Positions 32,465 to 45,000 of a stretch of 64,000 bases of DNA are shown in pieces. Each line of letters starts with the position of its first letter. The stretch's first letter is position 1. The notes beneath the pieces were generated by a model. The model was not told the DNA's origin and searched no databases. It was given only the letters and a program-made list of their open reading frames with translations. Origin of the DNA: Effrenium voratum (taxonomy: Eukaryota; Sar; Dinophyceae; Suessiales; Symbiodiniaceae); assembly GCA_963377175.1 (NCBI GenBank), contig CAUJNA010003794.1:355667-419666 (forward strand). The letters are read 5' to 3'. Both the position numbers and the translations under genes were made by a program.

Positions 32465-33610
32465 AAAATCTAAAAAGTAGCGGGTTTCCGGGGTCCAAAA
32501 AATGATGAATCAAATAGGAGGGCAATTGAATCCCTGTAAAAGAAACTAAAAAGTAGCGGGGGGATTGGAGGGGCGGCAGCTCCCCCCATGATGTTCACAG
32601 AAGTGATGATTCGAATAGGGGTGCAATGAAAACGGGCGGCAACCCCCCCCCCCAGATGTTCGAAAGAAGCGATGATTCAAATTGGGGTGCAATTCAACCT
32701 CTGTAGAAAATCTGAAATGTAACGGGGGGTTTGGGAGGGGGGGGCAGCCCCCCACTGATGTTCGAGGAAGTGATTTACATAGGGGTGCAATGAATCAAGA
32801 AAGGAGGGTTGGCGGGGGTGGCTTCCCCTATATGTTCGAAGAAGTGCATACATTTGCGTAAAGTGTCGTATTTTATAGAAATCTCGGGAAATTGGATGCT
32901 TGGAAAAGTGGTAATTCAGCTAGGGGCGCAGTGCTGTGGGCTGATGCCTAGTGTCTCACCTTTGGTCGTGCAGTTACGCTCGGTGCCTTTCTTGGCTTTG
33001 TGCGTGGCCGACCCTTCGCTTGGTCTCCCTTTTTGTTCGCGTCTTGCGGCAACATGGGGCATGTGGGAACACATGGCTAAGCCATGTGTGTACCTGGCCC
33101 CTTCGTTACCTGCATGTGCCTTCCTGTAATTTGGGAAAACATATCTGCAAGAAATCTGACAAGTAAGGAAGGGTTGGGGATGATGTTTGAGGAAGTGATG
33201 ATTCAAATAGAGGTGCTCTACAAACAATCTAAAAAGTAGCGTGGGGATTGGGGGGGGTCCCCCCATGATGTTCGAAGAAGTGATTATTCAAATAAGGGGG
33301 ACCTGGTGATGTACATACAGACAAAAATAGATTGCATGACATGCTGTATTTTACAGCATTTCCTCGCGAAATTGGATGCTCGAAAAAGTGATAATTCAAT
33401 TAGGGGGCAATGAAATCTCCGCAAGAAATCAACAAAGTAGGGGGGGTTGGGGGGGAAGCGGCAGCCCCCCCCCCCCCAATGATGTTTGAAGAAGTGATGA
33501 TTCAAATAGGGGTTCTCTACAAACAATCTAAAAAGTAGCGGGGGGGTTGGGGGGAGGGGTCCCCCCATGATGTTCGAAGAAGTGATGATTCAAATAAGGA
33601 GGGCCTGGTG
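32465..33610. repeat. Array of ~90-130-bp repeats (GATGTTCGAAGAAGTGATGA)
   Basis: Units contain ATGTTCGAAGAAGTGATGAT, TCAAATAGGGGTGCAATGAA, and CTAAAAAGTAGCGGGGGG followed by a G-rich run and CCCCCC. Copies begin near 32500, 32590, 32660, 32755, 33180, 33265, 33478 and 33568, with inserted non-repeat segments at 32835-33170 and 33300-33400. Related tails (GGAAATTGGATGCTxGxAAA) occur at 32890 and 33370. Non-coding. Confidence 0.8.
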
Positions 33611-33955
33611 ATGCTGCGGATGCGGGAAGCCAAAGCCAAAAACCAATGAAAAGGTACAAAAGCCAAAAAGCCCGGAGAGAACTGGGAAAGCAGAGGATGC
33701 GAAAAGCCAAAGCCACCAAAAGCCGCATAAATCAGCGAAGCCAAAACGCCACCTACTGGAGAGGAACTGGGACTGCAGAGGATGCGAAAAGCCAAGGCCA
33801 AAAAGCCACCAAAAGCCGCATAAACTAACAAGAAGCCGAAAAGCCAAGAAGCCGAAAAGCCAAGAAGCCGAGAAACCGAAAATCCAAAAAGCCAAGAAGC
33901 CGAAAAGCCAAGAAGCCGAAAAGCCAAGAAGCCGAAAAAGCCAAGAAGCCAAAAG
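33610..33955. repeat. AAGCCGAAAAGCC minisatellite
   Basis: Tandem AAGCCxAAAAGCCAAG units, regular at 33828-33950 and more diverged to the left. On the minus strand it can be translated as F-G-F-L-A repeats, which produces long spurious hydrophobic frames. Confidence 0.85.
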
Positions 33956-34412
33956 CGGAAAAAATGCGGAAACAAAAACAACCTATGAAAGGGCAGTTGA
34001 CTGATCCTGATGCGTCCTCGAGCCCACTTTGGGGCGCCATGGCTGCGTCAAGGAGTGATCTTTGTGTAAAGCAAATGCGGAAAGCATCGTGGTGGAGCCT
34101 TTCCCGCACAGCCGTGCATGAAAGCCATACGCAAATTATGCGAACCATTCCCCATGAAAGATTGTTAGGGACCTCCTCCTCAGGCCCACACCACCTCAAG
34201 AACCTCACAAGCAAGTGAGCTAACCTCAACCCTAGAAGCACAATCTAGCTCAATCAGAGCTATGTACAACTAATCCGCAATCCGTGGTGGGACACCACCA
34301 TGCACCACCTTCACAGGTGAACCAGCATCCGGTATAAGGATTGATTTCCGGACCCCCAGTGGCCATGGGAAAGAAGCGTCGCGCCTAGGGCCACGGCCCC
34401 GACCTGCCAGCG

Positions 34413-34473
34413 CCGATCGGCGGCAACGTGGCCTCGGACTCGGGAAGCGTGTTCTCGAAGCTGTGCTGAATTG
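34413..34473 (-). CDS. Possible PPR-like exon
   Basis: Minus strand: acceptor CAGCACAG followed by a frame ending GHVAADRRWQ directly at a GTCGGG donor. Ending on a W-x-Q triplet before the splice is what the firm PPR exons at 20782 and 19160 do, which is the reason to suspect an upstream exon of the same gene. Another frame of the same piece (FENTLPESEATLPPIGAG) is equally open, so the call is weak. Confidence 0.25.
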
Positions 34474-34633
34474 GGGAACCAGTTGGCGCCACTTCCTGAG
34501 GGGATTGGGCAGAAAAAGTCTCACCACTTTGTTTACCACTGAAATGGTCTGCTCAAAAGCTTGAAAACCAAGGGGGGGTATGATTTTGGTTGGCGTTCCA
34601 AAGTCTGAGCTGTTTGTTTGCTACACAAGTGGT

Positions 34634-34847
34634 GGGTCTTCCCAACAAGCACGTCCAGGAACTGAGCTCGTCAGCCGACGAGGTGGTTTTCTGGGGCACC
34701 GGCTGCCTGCGGCCTGGGCTTGCCGCTCAGCGGGCGAATCCGGAGCGTTGCCGAAGAATGCCAAGGGATTTGAGACAGAAACTCAGAAGGGAGGGACTGC
34801 TGGACTGCAAGGCCCCTTTGAGGAAACACTACTTTTGCACATTTTGA
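34634..34847 (+). CDS. Possible plus-strand terminal exon, unknown
   Basis: After TACACAAG the plus strand is open for about 70 codons (LPNKHVQELSSSADEVVFW, then RMPRDLRQKLRREGLLDCKA) and stops at 34847. The composition looks protein-like, with charged helices. No start, neighbouring exon or family signature was found, so it could be a gene relic. Confidence 0.25.
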
Positions 34848-36007
34848 CTGAGGACTAAAGCTCTGGATGATCTAAGCGCGAGTCTCAAAGTAAGCATGTT
34901 GTCTGAAGAGGCGCTAAGCCGTTGACTGTTGATTGTCCGGCGAGCCGTTCGGAATCAAGCACATGGAGAACCCTAAAACGAGCATGCCTCAAGGGCATGT
35001 CCGGCAATACAGCCAGAATGAACCCCTGCAAGTGATACATTAGTTCCATGCCAACCCCTCCCTTGAATCCCAGTTGGCCAGGCTGAGGCGCGCGCATGGG
35101 CGGTGGCGGCGTGGCAGTTCGAGGGGGCGTGTTGGAGCGTGAGACGCTGGGCCTTGGGACGGATGCCGGACCTCCATGGGGGGCGGCCTATCCCAGGCTA
35201 AGCCAAGCCTAAGACTTGAATCAAAGGTCGATGGGTAGCCCCATGTCCATAGCCGCTAGGCCCATGGAAGATTGAACAAGTCAATGCTAGGCACATCATT
35301 GCAGCTAGTTTCCAGGAGCCCACTGCACTTGAGGTGCCTGCAAGTTTGCCGGTTCATCAGAAGTGGCACGCGAAGCTGGGGATTGACCTATGTCAGGAGA
35401 GCCTCTCTGAGCAGAATGGGCGTTCAACCACTTCAACACTCAAATGCCTGATGCCATTGGACTCTTGGCCCTGCCGGCCGGCAGTCGGCAAACCCTTTGT
35501 TCAAAGGCACGTCTTAGACGATGCAAAGTGCTCCCAAGCGCCTGAGAACCGCTGACGCTGACCTAAAAAGACTTGGTCACGACTCAGCAATTCGGGGTTG
35601 CCATGGAATCAAACGTATCCCAGCTATCTAAGCGAATGTCCATTATCTGTTCTTCAAAGCCACCCACTGGGCAACATACCAATCATGACTTTAACACTTT
35701 CCAATAGCCATGTTTGCTAGACCTCCCCAACTAACACATACTGACGCTGATACGGGTTAACCCTCTTCCCAAGAATTATTGCTCTGAGTGGCTTTGTCTC
35801 AGACTTTCTATGTTAATGACTGCTACGGACTTTTTGAGGTTGTTTGAAAGGGAAGCCAAAGAAAAGCCTAAAGGAGGAACAAAAGTAGCTTCCGCCAATC
35901 CGCCCGTAGCTTTGGCCCCCGTAGGCTTCAGACGTGTTGCCCGGAGTTGCCGCCGGCGACCTCGGGTGAGAGGGTTTGTCTCAAAACCGGGCCAAAATGC
36001 GTACCCT

Positions 36008-36115
36008 CAACCACACTTCCTGAGTGGATTGGCCAAAAAGAGGCTGAACTTGTTATTTACCACTCAAATATACTAAAATGGCCAAGAAGTGACCAAAGTC
36101 CATGACCAAAGTCGA
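36008..36115. mobile_element. Copy of the CTCACTTCCTGAGT-end element, right end lost
   Basis: CACTTCCTGAGTGGATTGGC, CTTGTTATTTACCACTCAAA and AAAATGGCCAAGAAGTG follow the family order; the right terminal repeat is not recognisable. Confidence 0.5.
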
Positions 36116-37549
36116 GTGAACAATTGACAGTCTCCGTTGGCCTTCAAAGGAATCCAGGCCCAAGGTTCTGGCACGCTGCGGCCGGCCGACCGCACCTGCG
36201 TCTGGCTGCCTCGGCCATATCGGTCGCGAGGGTTGTTTGGGCCGGGCAAATCAATCCCCAGCACGCTAGAACACTAATTCACTTGCCCAAAGGGCCGGTC
36301 AAAAAAGGTGGTCACAAAGCTGTTGGGACTTCCTTGTTTCCTTCTTGGGCCACGAAGCGACGCGGATGCATCTGCTGAAAAAGGTTGAAACAGCAACTGC
36401 TTTTGTCGTCCCAGGGGTGGCCGCTGCCCAACTCCCCGTCCACTTCACTTCGGTTGGAAAACAGGGTAGTTCAGCCGTCCAGGCGGGCGGACGGTTCACC
36501 TGCGACTGGGTCTCACGCCGGTGCTCAGGGCCGCCTCGCATGGCAAACCAAACCCAAACGAAACTAACATGACACCGAAAAGGGGAGGCTCCTCCAAAAG
36601 CAGGTTCCGCTACAAAACTGGTGATTTGTTTGCTGGTTTCATGCTGATGGGCAATGTGGACCATGTTGCACTGGCGAATGCTACGTACCGTTGTCAGCTG
36701 CACGCATGTCTGCCAGGCAAGGTTCAGGAAATGTGTCTCAATGCCAAATGCCTGTGGTATTGCCATAGTGCTATATGGGCTTGCGGTTTTGAGGGTCCCC
36801 CTTAAATCAGACGCACCCACATGACAGTTGGCATACCTTCGTCATTAGCTGCTTTGCCAATCACCACCTGACACTGTGCCATGACAGAACAGGCGCCAAA
36901 GCTAATGGTGCCCTTCCGGACAAGACTCGCGAGAAGAAAGGCAATGGTGGACAAATCCGTGTGTTCGCCATTAAGGCTTGCTGTGAATGATGCCGCACTC
37001 AAGGCAAGCATCTGTGCAAAGCGCTTCCAACCTGTTGTTTGCCTTGTACATCCAGCCGCAGCAAGTGGTGACTTTTCCATATGGGAGCCCAGGGCATATC
37101 ACCCGGCGAGTGTGCCATCTACCAGGCTGGATCTATCTGGCTCCAACGCTCACAAAGGCTTACCTTTTGAGACTAGAAGCGAGCTTCCACTTCATGTCCA
37201 ACGGCCCCCTTTGAAACAAAGGAAAGGATGGAGCTGCCACCGAACGACACGGGAGCGAGCCTTCCAAGCGAAATCCAAAAAGCCTTGAATCACCTAGACC
37301 AAAAGCCCAAACAAGCCGAACAGCCGACAAAGGAAGTGGACTCTCCTGCCAGACCAGACACTTGAAAAAAGGAACCAGAAGAGCTAAGCACAAAGAGCCA
37401 AGTCGAAAAAGGACACAATGCATTGTTCAATACATCTCGTAAATGCAAATGCCTTAAAATCGGAAATCCGCAAAATGGATATGGCGCCCGTAGATTCATG
37501 TTGGCTTCCCGTTTGGAGATTCACTTCTTCCGAGTCAAGCCAAAGACCA

Positions 37550-37660
37550 TGACTCACTTCTGATCGAGTGGATTGGCCAAAACAAAATTGGGCTTTCTGT
37601 TTGCCACTTGACTCAACCTAAAAAGTGGACCACGTCCAGAGACTCAGGAAGTGAGTTTGG
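37550..37660. mobile_element. Copy of the CTCACTTCCTGAGT-end element
   Basis: Left end GACTCACTTCTGATCGAGTGG, interior GATTGGCCAAAACAAAATTG and GTTTGCCACTTGACTC, right end ACTCAGGAAGTGAGTTT. About 110 bases. Non-coding. Confidence 0.65.
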
Positions 37661-38048
37661 GCTCACACTGCCCCAAAGAAATCTGATAAGTTTGTGTTGT
37701 TGAATGGACACCTTTTGAGCGTTGGCTTGAAGGGACCCCAACAAGAACGCCACCTCAATTCCCATGTTGTTTCTCCAAATGGTGGAATTCTGAAACTAGG
37801 TGGTTTCCTGCTGGTTTTCCTTTAAAACTTTAAACGGCCCAAAAAGGGTTCCCCCCCCCCCCCAACACAAAAAAAGAAACATCCAAACAGGAGAGACCCA
37901 AACCACCAACTAGGGCAAAGTGTCCCTTTCCCCAAAAAGAAAAACCAAATGGGGGAGACCCAAGCCAGGGGCTTCTTCCTTGCTTTTTGCTTCCCCCTGG
38001 CGTCCGTTTGCCCAAAAACCCTCCCAATCTTGCCAGCCCCCCGACTCA

Positions 38049-38132
38049 CCGACCCGCCCTTTGCCGCGCGTTCGCGTTCGCGGTCCCAAAGCCCCGCGCC
38101 TGGAGCTCCAACAAGTCTTTGGACCCGGGCAC
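38049..38132 (-). CDS. Possible last exon of the TPR gene
   Basis: On the minus strand an AG acceptor (CCTCAAG) opens a frame reading AVPGSKDLLELQARGF and then GTANANARQRAGR, followed by TGA. The composition and the AG-preceded start fit the neighbouring TPR gene, whose previous exon ends in the same phase if a GC donor after KHSEA is used. Alternatively the GTGAGT beyond the exon is a donor and the gene continues leftwards. No family motif decides this. Confidence 0.35.
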
Positions 38133-39049
38133 CGCCTTGAGGCCTCGAGCTGGACCGATACAGACGAGGGGCGGGGGGTTGCAGGGCAATGCTCCAGTCA
38201 AGGAGGGGTGGGAGGGGGGGGAGGGGGGGGGGAGGGGGGGTTACTTGTTTTTTTGTGCCGTTTTAGTTGTTGATTGGTTTTCTCAGTTGTTGATTGAGCG
38301 CCATCTTTGTCCCACCTTTGGGCTTGAGTTGTAAGCAAATTCTGGGAGGCTGGCCCCTTGAAAGGCCTCAGAATCGCAGAATCGGACTGAATCTCAGGGC
38401 TCGCAACCGGCAACTGCAGCCCTCGACGCGCACAACTCTGGTCTGGGACTTTAGCGACCTCCCTCGAAACAAAGCTTCAAACAGATACCCTCAAAACAAA
38501 CACATCCAACTGTCAACGATGCTAAACTAACATGAAAGAGATTAAGAACCAAGTTCAAATCTTCCAAAAGAGGTGTTTGTTGAGGTTGCTGTTGGGGCAG
38601 CTTTTTCGCGCTGCATATGAATTTGCGGAGAAGTAGTCCTTGTGGTTCATGGGCGGCCTGGGGGCAATGAAAGAATTCGGGCCCTTGCAGCCTTGTAAAA
38701 CAAAAAAACACGGGATACCTAATATTGGTGTGCTGGGAGGATGTTGGCGGCCCTAAGTCTCTCCGTATCCCATGTAACCGCCTCAAGCATGCGTATGGGG
38801 TTGCGTTGCACTTGAAAGACAAACTAAGCCGTGATCAATAAAACCACTCACCCACATTCTTCGAAGCGTCTTCATTTCATGGGTGCAGACAATCACATCG
38901 CCCTTCATAGTGCTTGCTGGTGCTCAGTCAGCAAATGACCATCCAGGTGTTAGTTGTTGGGAATGAACTGGAAGGGGATTCCCTTAAAGGAAGCCACCAG
39001 TTGGATGGCTCATAGGGCTCGTTCCTTCATTGTATGATGAGCACCAGCA

Positions 39050-42000
39050 CCCCCCACCCCCCACCCCCCACCGCGCAACCCCTTGCCGCCCGAGCCGCCA
39101 TTGTGCAGCTCCTGCGCGGCCTCACTATGCTTTCCGAGCCTCGGAGACGAATTTCGGCGGCTCAATCTGGCTGCGGTTGTCAAAACCAATGGGATCCCAT
39201 TTTGGTTGGTAGGTGAAATTACCACCCATTTTGGAACATTTTAGTGGGGATTGGGATGTTCACTGAAATTAAAGGATTTTGACCCATGGCCATCTCAATC
39301 TGTTCAACCAGGTGCGTAACCGAGGCCACGCTGAAGACCAGTGATGCTTGTTCAACTTCCTTTTCCGGTCCTCTACCAATGCCTACAACAAAACATCGCC
39401 AAACAATCTGACCTCGATCCAGGCGATGCAAGGGCCCAAGCACCAAACGTTGCACAGAGAGGAGCCGAGGGTTCCTCCTTCAGTTGCTAGACTCACTGGT
39501 GCAAAAAGCAGTGAGGGTTTAACTGCGGGCCACACACCGGCTGCCAAAACCTCCCAACACCCGAAGCACACCAAATGATCAAGTCTCTTCGGATAGCAGT
39601 AGCCGAGTTCGTAAAATCTTGATGACGGGAAACCAAGGGGATGTCCATGAAATCCGCAAGCCAAAGGAGATGAGCAACAAATGCAAGCACCTGGAAAGTA
39701 GCAAGGCTTCCAAGTCGTTCAAAGTGCCTGAGCCTCGGACTCCCAAATGGCCTTCACCTGAAACGGGGCGAGCGCGTCAGTTAAAACAGGGCCTGGGTCT
39801 AAAACAATGCAACCGGAGTGTGGTTGCGTTTCAGGCTAAAGCAAAAACAACAGTCTTCCTAGCTGCCGCTTGATGCTTGTTTACCCAAGCAAATGCCGAA
39901 TGTTGACCCCGGCTTGACAAACCCGTCCTCAAAATAGGGAGGTGTCCCCTCGAGGCATATGCCATGAACCCCCTCTAAATGAACTCTTAGATGTGCAACA
40001 TGCATTCTGCGGTGGCTAAGTGACCGTTCACATCTTGCACCATGCGAAAATCCTCAGCTCAAAGCCCAACACGGATCCTGAAAAGATGGTATGCTGCAAT
40101 TGTCGTGTAATTTGCAAAAGGCATTCCCGTTGCCTAGTGACCTTGGTAAAACAAAGGACCCTCTGGTGTTGACAGCTGCTCGTGAGGACCTGCCCAAAAA
40201 AGAGGAAGACCATGCCTTGGCATTGATAGACCCAGCTGGTCTCTTGGGATTGCGTATGTTGCCCCTAGTCACGTCCAAATTTGGCACTACTGGGCGATTC
40301 CAATGCTTTTCCTGGATCTCAGTCCCAAACAACCAACGAGGTGAACGCTTCGTTGAACTCAAATGCCCAGTGGCCATGGGAAAAAACGGCATCCTTTTTT
40401 CTTTTGGGGGGGGGGTGGTTCTTGCTCAAGACCCCACCCCCACAATTGGAGTGAGTGGGAGTGTAAAGGAGAACCCTGCTCAAAAAACGGAAAACAGGCG
40501 CCGCTGGGCACGTGGGTGAATATCCCTTGGGAATTTCGTGAGGCTCCGGAAGTTCACGGGACTTTTCAGCTGCACTCTTCACGGGGTCCGCAGGCAAACG
40601 CCATGAACATCGCATATTTTTTACATACTGTGGATGGACGAAATCCATTTCGCACCGCCCAAGAAACTCTAGAAGGGTTCGATTCCCCTGTAAATACCAA
40701 CTTACCATGGTTTCCCGCGGTTTCATAGTGGTGCAGGATTTCGTCCATCCACAGTACTGCATCCCAGTATGATGTTGGAGGCAGTTGCTGGTCTGGGAGT
40801 TCAAAGTTGAAGGGCACCACTCAAGAGTGAGACTTGTCATGGAAACAAAGAAGTTACACTTCTGATGTTTGATGGCAGCACTCAGAACTATTGCCTGCTC
40901 TCAGCAGGGAATAAGGGAATGACTCCTGTAAACCCTTCCCTGCGGTGTCCTCCAAGGGAATCCCCAAACGGTTCATTCCCCAAACGGTCATTCCCTATTG
41001 ATTAGGGCAGGGGCCGCTAAGTCGGGCTCCGGACGGAACACAACGTCCGCAGTATTCAAAGTTGAACCTCCTGACCAACCCCCTGACTTCCCGAGAGGAA
41101 TACCCCGCACAAAAATCTGAACTTTGTGTCTACTGCCAAAACGGTCAAAATCTAAGAGTTCAAAGTCCAATAACTCACGGCTTGAGAAAATGAATGTTTG
41201 CGACTGTGGCACACTTGACACGGAGGCAACTGTTGGCGCAAAGAAATCGCTTGGCCCTGCTGCTTCCCCTCAAAAAACGCAAACAAAAACTGTAGCTGAA
41301 GACAGTCCATAACTTGTCCTGATCCACCATGCTTCCCTCAGGCAAAGTAAAACAAATACATCAGACCATCGCCCGGGTGCAAAGCCCCGAGCTGATTTTA
41401 CGTCTCCCTTTCACTGCCTCGGTGCCGGTTCCCTCGACCGGTCAGGCGTCCCGGCCAGAAGCAGCCAGCCCTTCACATAGTCCCGCCGCAGCTTGATGCA
41501 CTGCTGCGCGTCCTCAAAGATTCAAAGACCCACCTGAACCTTCATACTACCCATAAAGAGGGGACTCCACCCCATAATTTTGGGGCTAGAAACCCTATTT
41601 TTCAGGGGGATTCCAGTCAAAAGGGCCCAATGAGACTTGCAAATACTCACTTCTTGAGTGGATTGGCCAAACAAAGACCGAGCTTGTTGTTTATCACTGA
41701 AATGGTCTTCTCAAGTAGTTTAAAGTCCAGGAACTCAGGGAGTGAGAATAGCTTTAGGAACTTTACTTCCAATTGAGGCCATGGGCAAGGTTGCATCTAA
41801 ATAATTGCAGAGCCCCAAACAGCGACCTTCTCAAGGCTAACTCAGAAAACCAGCCTATCGCGATTGCCCATATGCGCTTCTCACTTGCCCCGGATGGGAC
41901 CCAAAAATGCAATGTCAACCTATCGGGACCTTGACTAAGTGGATCTCAAGATGGGAAAGCCAAGGCCCAAAGGTCGATTCGCTCTGGGACAGCGAGGCGA

Positions 42001-45000
42001 AAAAATGCCGACGTTTCTCTGCCCGGGACCTGAAGCTTCGGTCGACGTCAAAGCCGGCAAAATCAATGAAACTGCCATGCTTCAGGGCTTCAAAGTTGGA
42101 TTTACTTCCGCCATTTCCAACATCCTCCTACTTAACTTTTAATCATGGACTCAAACAAAAACACCACTTATTTGTTGGAAGAAACTCCGTTTAGGGGACC
42201 CGCCTTTTGGTTTCTGTGTCATTTTGTGGCGGAGGGCCAATAAGTCCCCAATGGCAAAACAGCAGACTCCGGCGCGAGCAAGCGGCTCCTCCTTGCACTT
42301 GACCCAATCCTCCACGGCCTCGGCACCGAAGGCACATGGAGAGTTGCGGTTTTTGTTCGTCTTTTTGGCGCTGAGTTGACTGGCCAAACAATTCATGATA
42401 GTGAGAATAGTCATGAAATGAAGTGCTCCAAACCCACACAGTTTAAAGTCCAGGAGCTCAGAAAGTGAGAGTTTCATCAGCTTCAAGCTCCAAGAAACGG
42501 GGGGTTTGGATTGGCGGTTCGGGGCCTGTACAAGAACCAGGGGTTCAAGAAGGAATTCCCCGGTCAGGAAATTCTAGCACCACCCCAGATATTCTTGGCT
42601 GGCATTGGCTACCCCTACATGGGCTCATTCTCAAAGCCTGCCTCATGCACCCAACGTTGAAAAAAACAAAACAAAACATCTTTTCAGTAGTTCCAGATTC
42701 CCTCTAATTACCACCAACAGGGGACAATAACACACATCCAGTCACTTCAGCAAATGGGAGCAACTCAGGTCAAACCCCGACCAGCCTTGTAGCACAACGC
42801 CCGGTTGGCAAACCTCAGCAGGTGCTTTTGCCGGGTGACGCCACCTTTGTTCAGCTTCCCACCAGTTGGTGGTTTGGAGCCAGGTGGTTTGGAGGTTGGA
42901 AAGTGGTTTCCCGTTTACCCTCTACAAGAACCAGAGGTTCAAATCCCCAGTTCCCACCAATCCAAACCACCAACTAATCGTTACCTGATATTTTGGCGCA
43001 ATCTCAAAGTAGAGTAGTCACTAGACACTTATCACCGGTAAGTGTGTTCAAGGCAGTGCCTTCACGCCCAAAGCACCCTGCGGCGTGGTCGCGGGTGACC
43101 CGGTGCGGAGCGATCTGCATGCAACGCCCAAGCTCAGAGAAAACAAAGAAGCCCAAGTAACTTAGCAATTGCAAGTAGATGATAAGCCTGTCAGCTGACG
43201 TGCTTCATGCAGTCACAGGGCTTCTGGGCTCCGGGCAGGCGGTGGTCGTGGGGCAGGAAGTGCAAGGCCTAGAAATGCAAAAAGGATCCCAGCGTGGGCC
43301 TTCCAAAATCGAGATCTCCTCATCAATGGCGGTCTTGTTTCTGAGAAATCTTCTGCCTGATGCAGGGTCCGCCAATATTTGGGTCTTCGCCCAGCCCCTC
43401 GTACAAGAGCCTGGGCTCTCCCAAGGTCCGAAGGCGGCCCCGACTTGGGGGGTGGGGGGGGGGGGTGCTGGCCGCAAGTCTGTAGAAGGAAAATGGGGTG
43501 CCATGGATGGAATTCCAGCAGCGCCCCCTCCCCCCCCATTTTCTCATGTTTGAGGGGCTGAAGCAAACAACTTCCTTGCCCCGGCCTTGCCATACTCCAC
43601 CATGGCACTCTGGTAGAGCTTTACGGACTCTTGCCTCAGTGTTCACGAGCTCAACCCAAGGGGGGTGTGCATTTCATGACTCCTCGACCTTTGGGCATCA
43701 AAACTCGGGATGTTCATGTCCAACCACTTGTGAGATGATTCTCTATCAAAATTCAGGGCCGAAGGGGGTCCAATACGCGGGTTTCAGGTTCCGTGCGCTT
43801 CCTATTGTGAAACCACAGCGCTTTCAGGTTTGCTTTCAGGTTTGGCTTTGGAAAAGCAAAGCTTATCTGCCGCACAGCGAGACCCAACACAAATCCCGTC
43901 CATGGGATTTGTGGGCTTTGTTTGACCCAGCGTCCCTGACAAGAAGCCCTGCTCCCTAAAATCCATATCGATACGGAGCCTGACATACAGCAGCTTCCTA
44001 CTAAGAAGAGGCCAAACTGTTCAGCCTACAAAGCAAGGCAAAGCACCTCATTGCGGGTTCCTGAAGGATCTGCCACAAGAGGGTGTTGTTTTGAAGAATT
44101 TGACCCTCAAAATAGATGGATTGCTTTCGGTTTTCCTTTGAAACTGCCAACAAACATCGAGGGATACCGAGCTGCAAAAAAAATGGCTCAGCCGCGCACA
44201 GATCGTCGCAAGGCCCACAGGTCGTCTCGAAGCTAAGGCCCCGGCACCCCCCGAAGGTTGGTGTAGGGATCCGCGTCCTTGGAGATCTCCTTGGCCTGTC
44301 AGCTTCCTACAGGTTTGAGGAAGGAACCTGCAGGAAAGAACAAAAAACAGCAAGCTTCAGCGGATGTATTTTTTGGGGGGGCACCCGCCTGCAAAAAACA
44401 ACACCCAATTGTCAGAGGAATCCCCTTTTGGGAAATGGAGCCCCTGTTGGGGGCTCCAGGTTGAGTTGTAGGACGGCAATGAGTGGTTTGGATCCCTGTT
44501 GGGAGGTTGCGGGGGTTCAGATCCCATCCAGGGCTTCGAACCTATCCAAACCACCCTTGCGGGGGGTAACCTGATGACATGCGGTCGATCACCCAGGGCA
44601 AACCATGCTGTGAACTGGAAGTTAGATTTTCGAAAGCTCGCTGGAATAGAACTTGCTGTTCCAAGAGTTCTTGTCGGTTTCTGCGTGTCTTTCTGGCCGG
44701 TGCCAAACCTCTTCGCGGCCTTGCCTTGCACAAAGGGTTGACGGGTTGACAGGCCGTGAACGTTTGTCCACAAACCACCCATGCGAGCACAATTCGATGC
44801 TTCCTGTGGCATTCTCACGGAAGGTACCTGTTGGATTGCTCATTGCTAACTGCGTGTTGTGCCAGGCATTCGCTTTCACACTTCGGCCCCAAATGGGCTA
44901 GCCACCCCTCCAAGTGAATCCGGGTTGGGTGCTTTGTTTCGCACCCGGTCAACGCACCTGATTTAAACAAGAAGTGACTTGGGCCTTGCTTGCCTCAACC

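Larger units (their letters stand above)
35100..37900. other. Mostly non-coding stretch with inverted-repeat elements
   Basis: Contains element copies at 36008-36115 and 37550-37660, and a GGTTTCCTGCTGG/CCTTTAAAAC/GGCCCAAAAAGGG module at 37800-37850. GC-rich islands at 35898-35985, 36165-36245 and 36470-36540 look exon-like but no frame is convincing on either strand (AGRPHLRLAASAISVARVVW on plus, TDMAEAARRRCGR on minus). Confidence 0.4.

Noticed and set aside
33528..34241. Hydrophobic minus-strand frames that look like membrane proteins
   Set aside because: They translate the AAGCCGAAAAGCC minisatellite; the hydrophobicity comes from the repeat.
42890..42960. tRNA gene suggested by GGTTCAAATCC
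   Set aside because: No acceptor stem, D arm or anticodon arm can be formed around it; it recurs as part of an inverted-repeat element.
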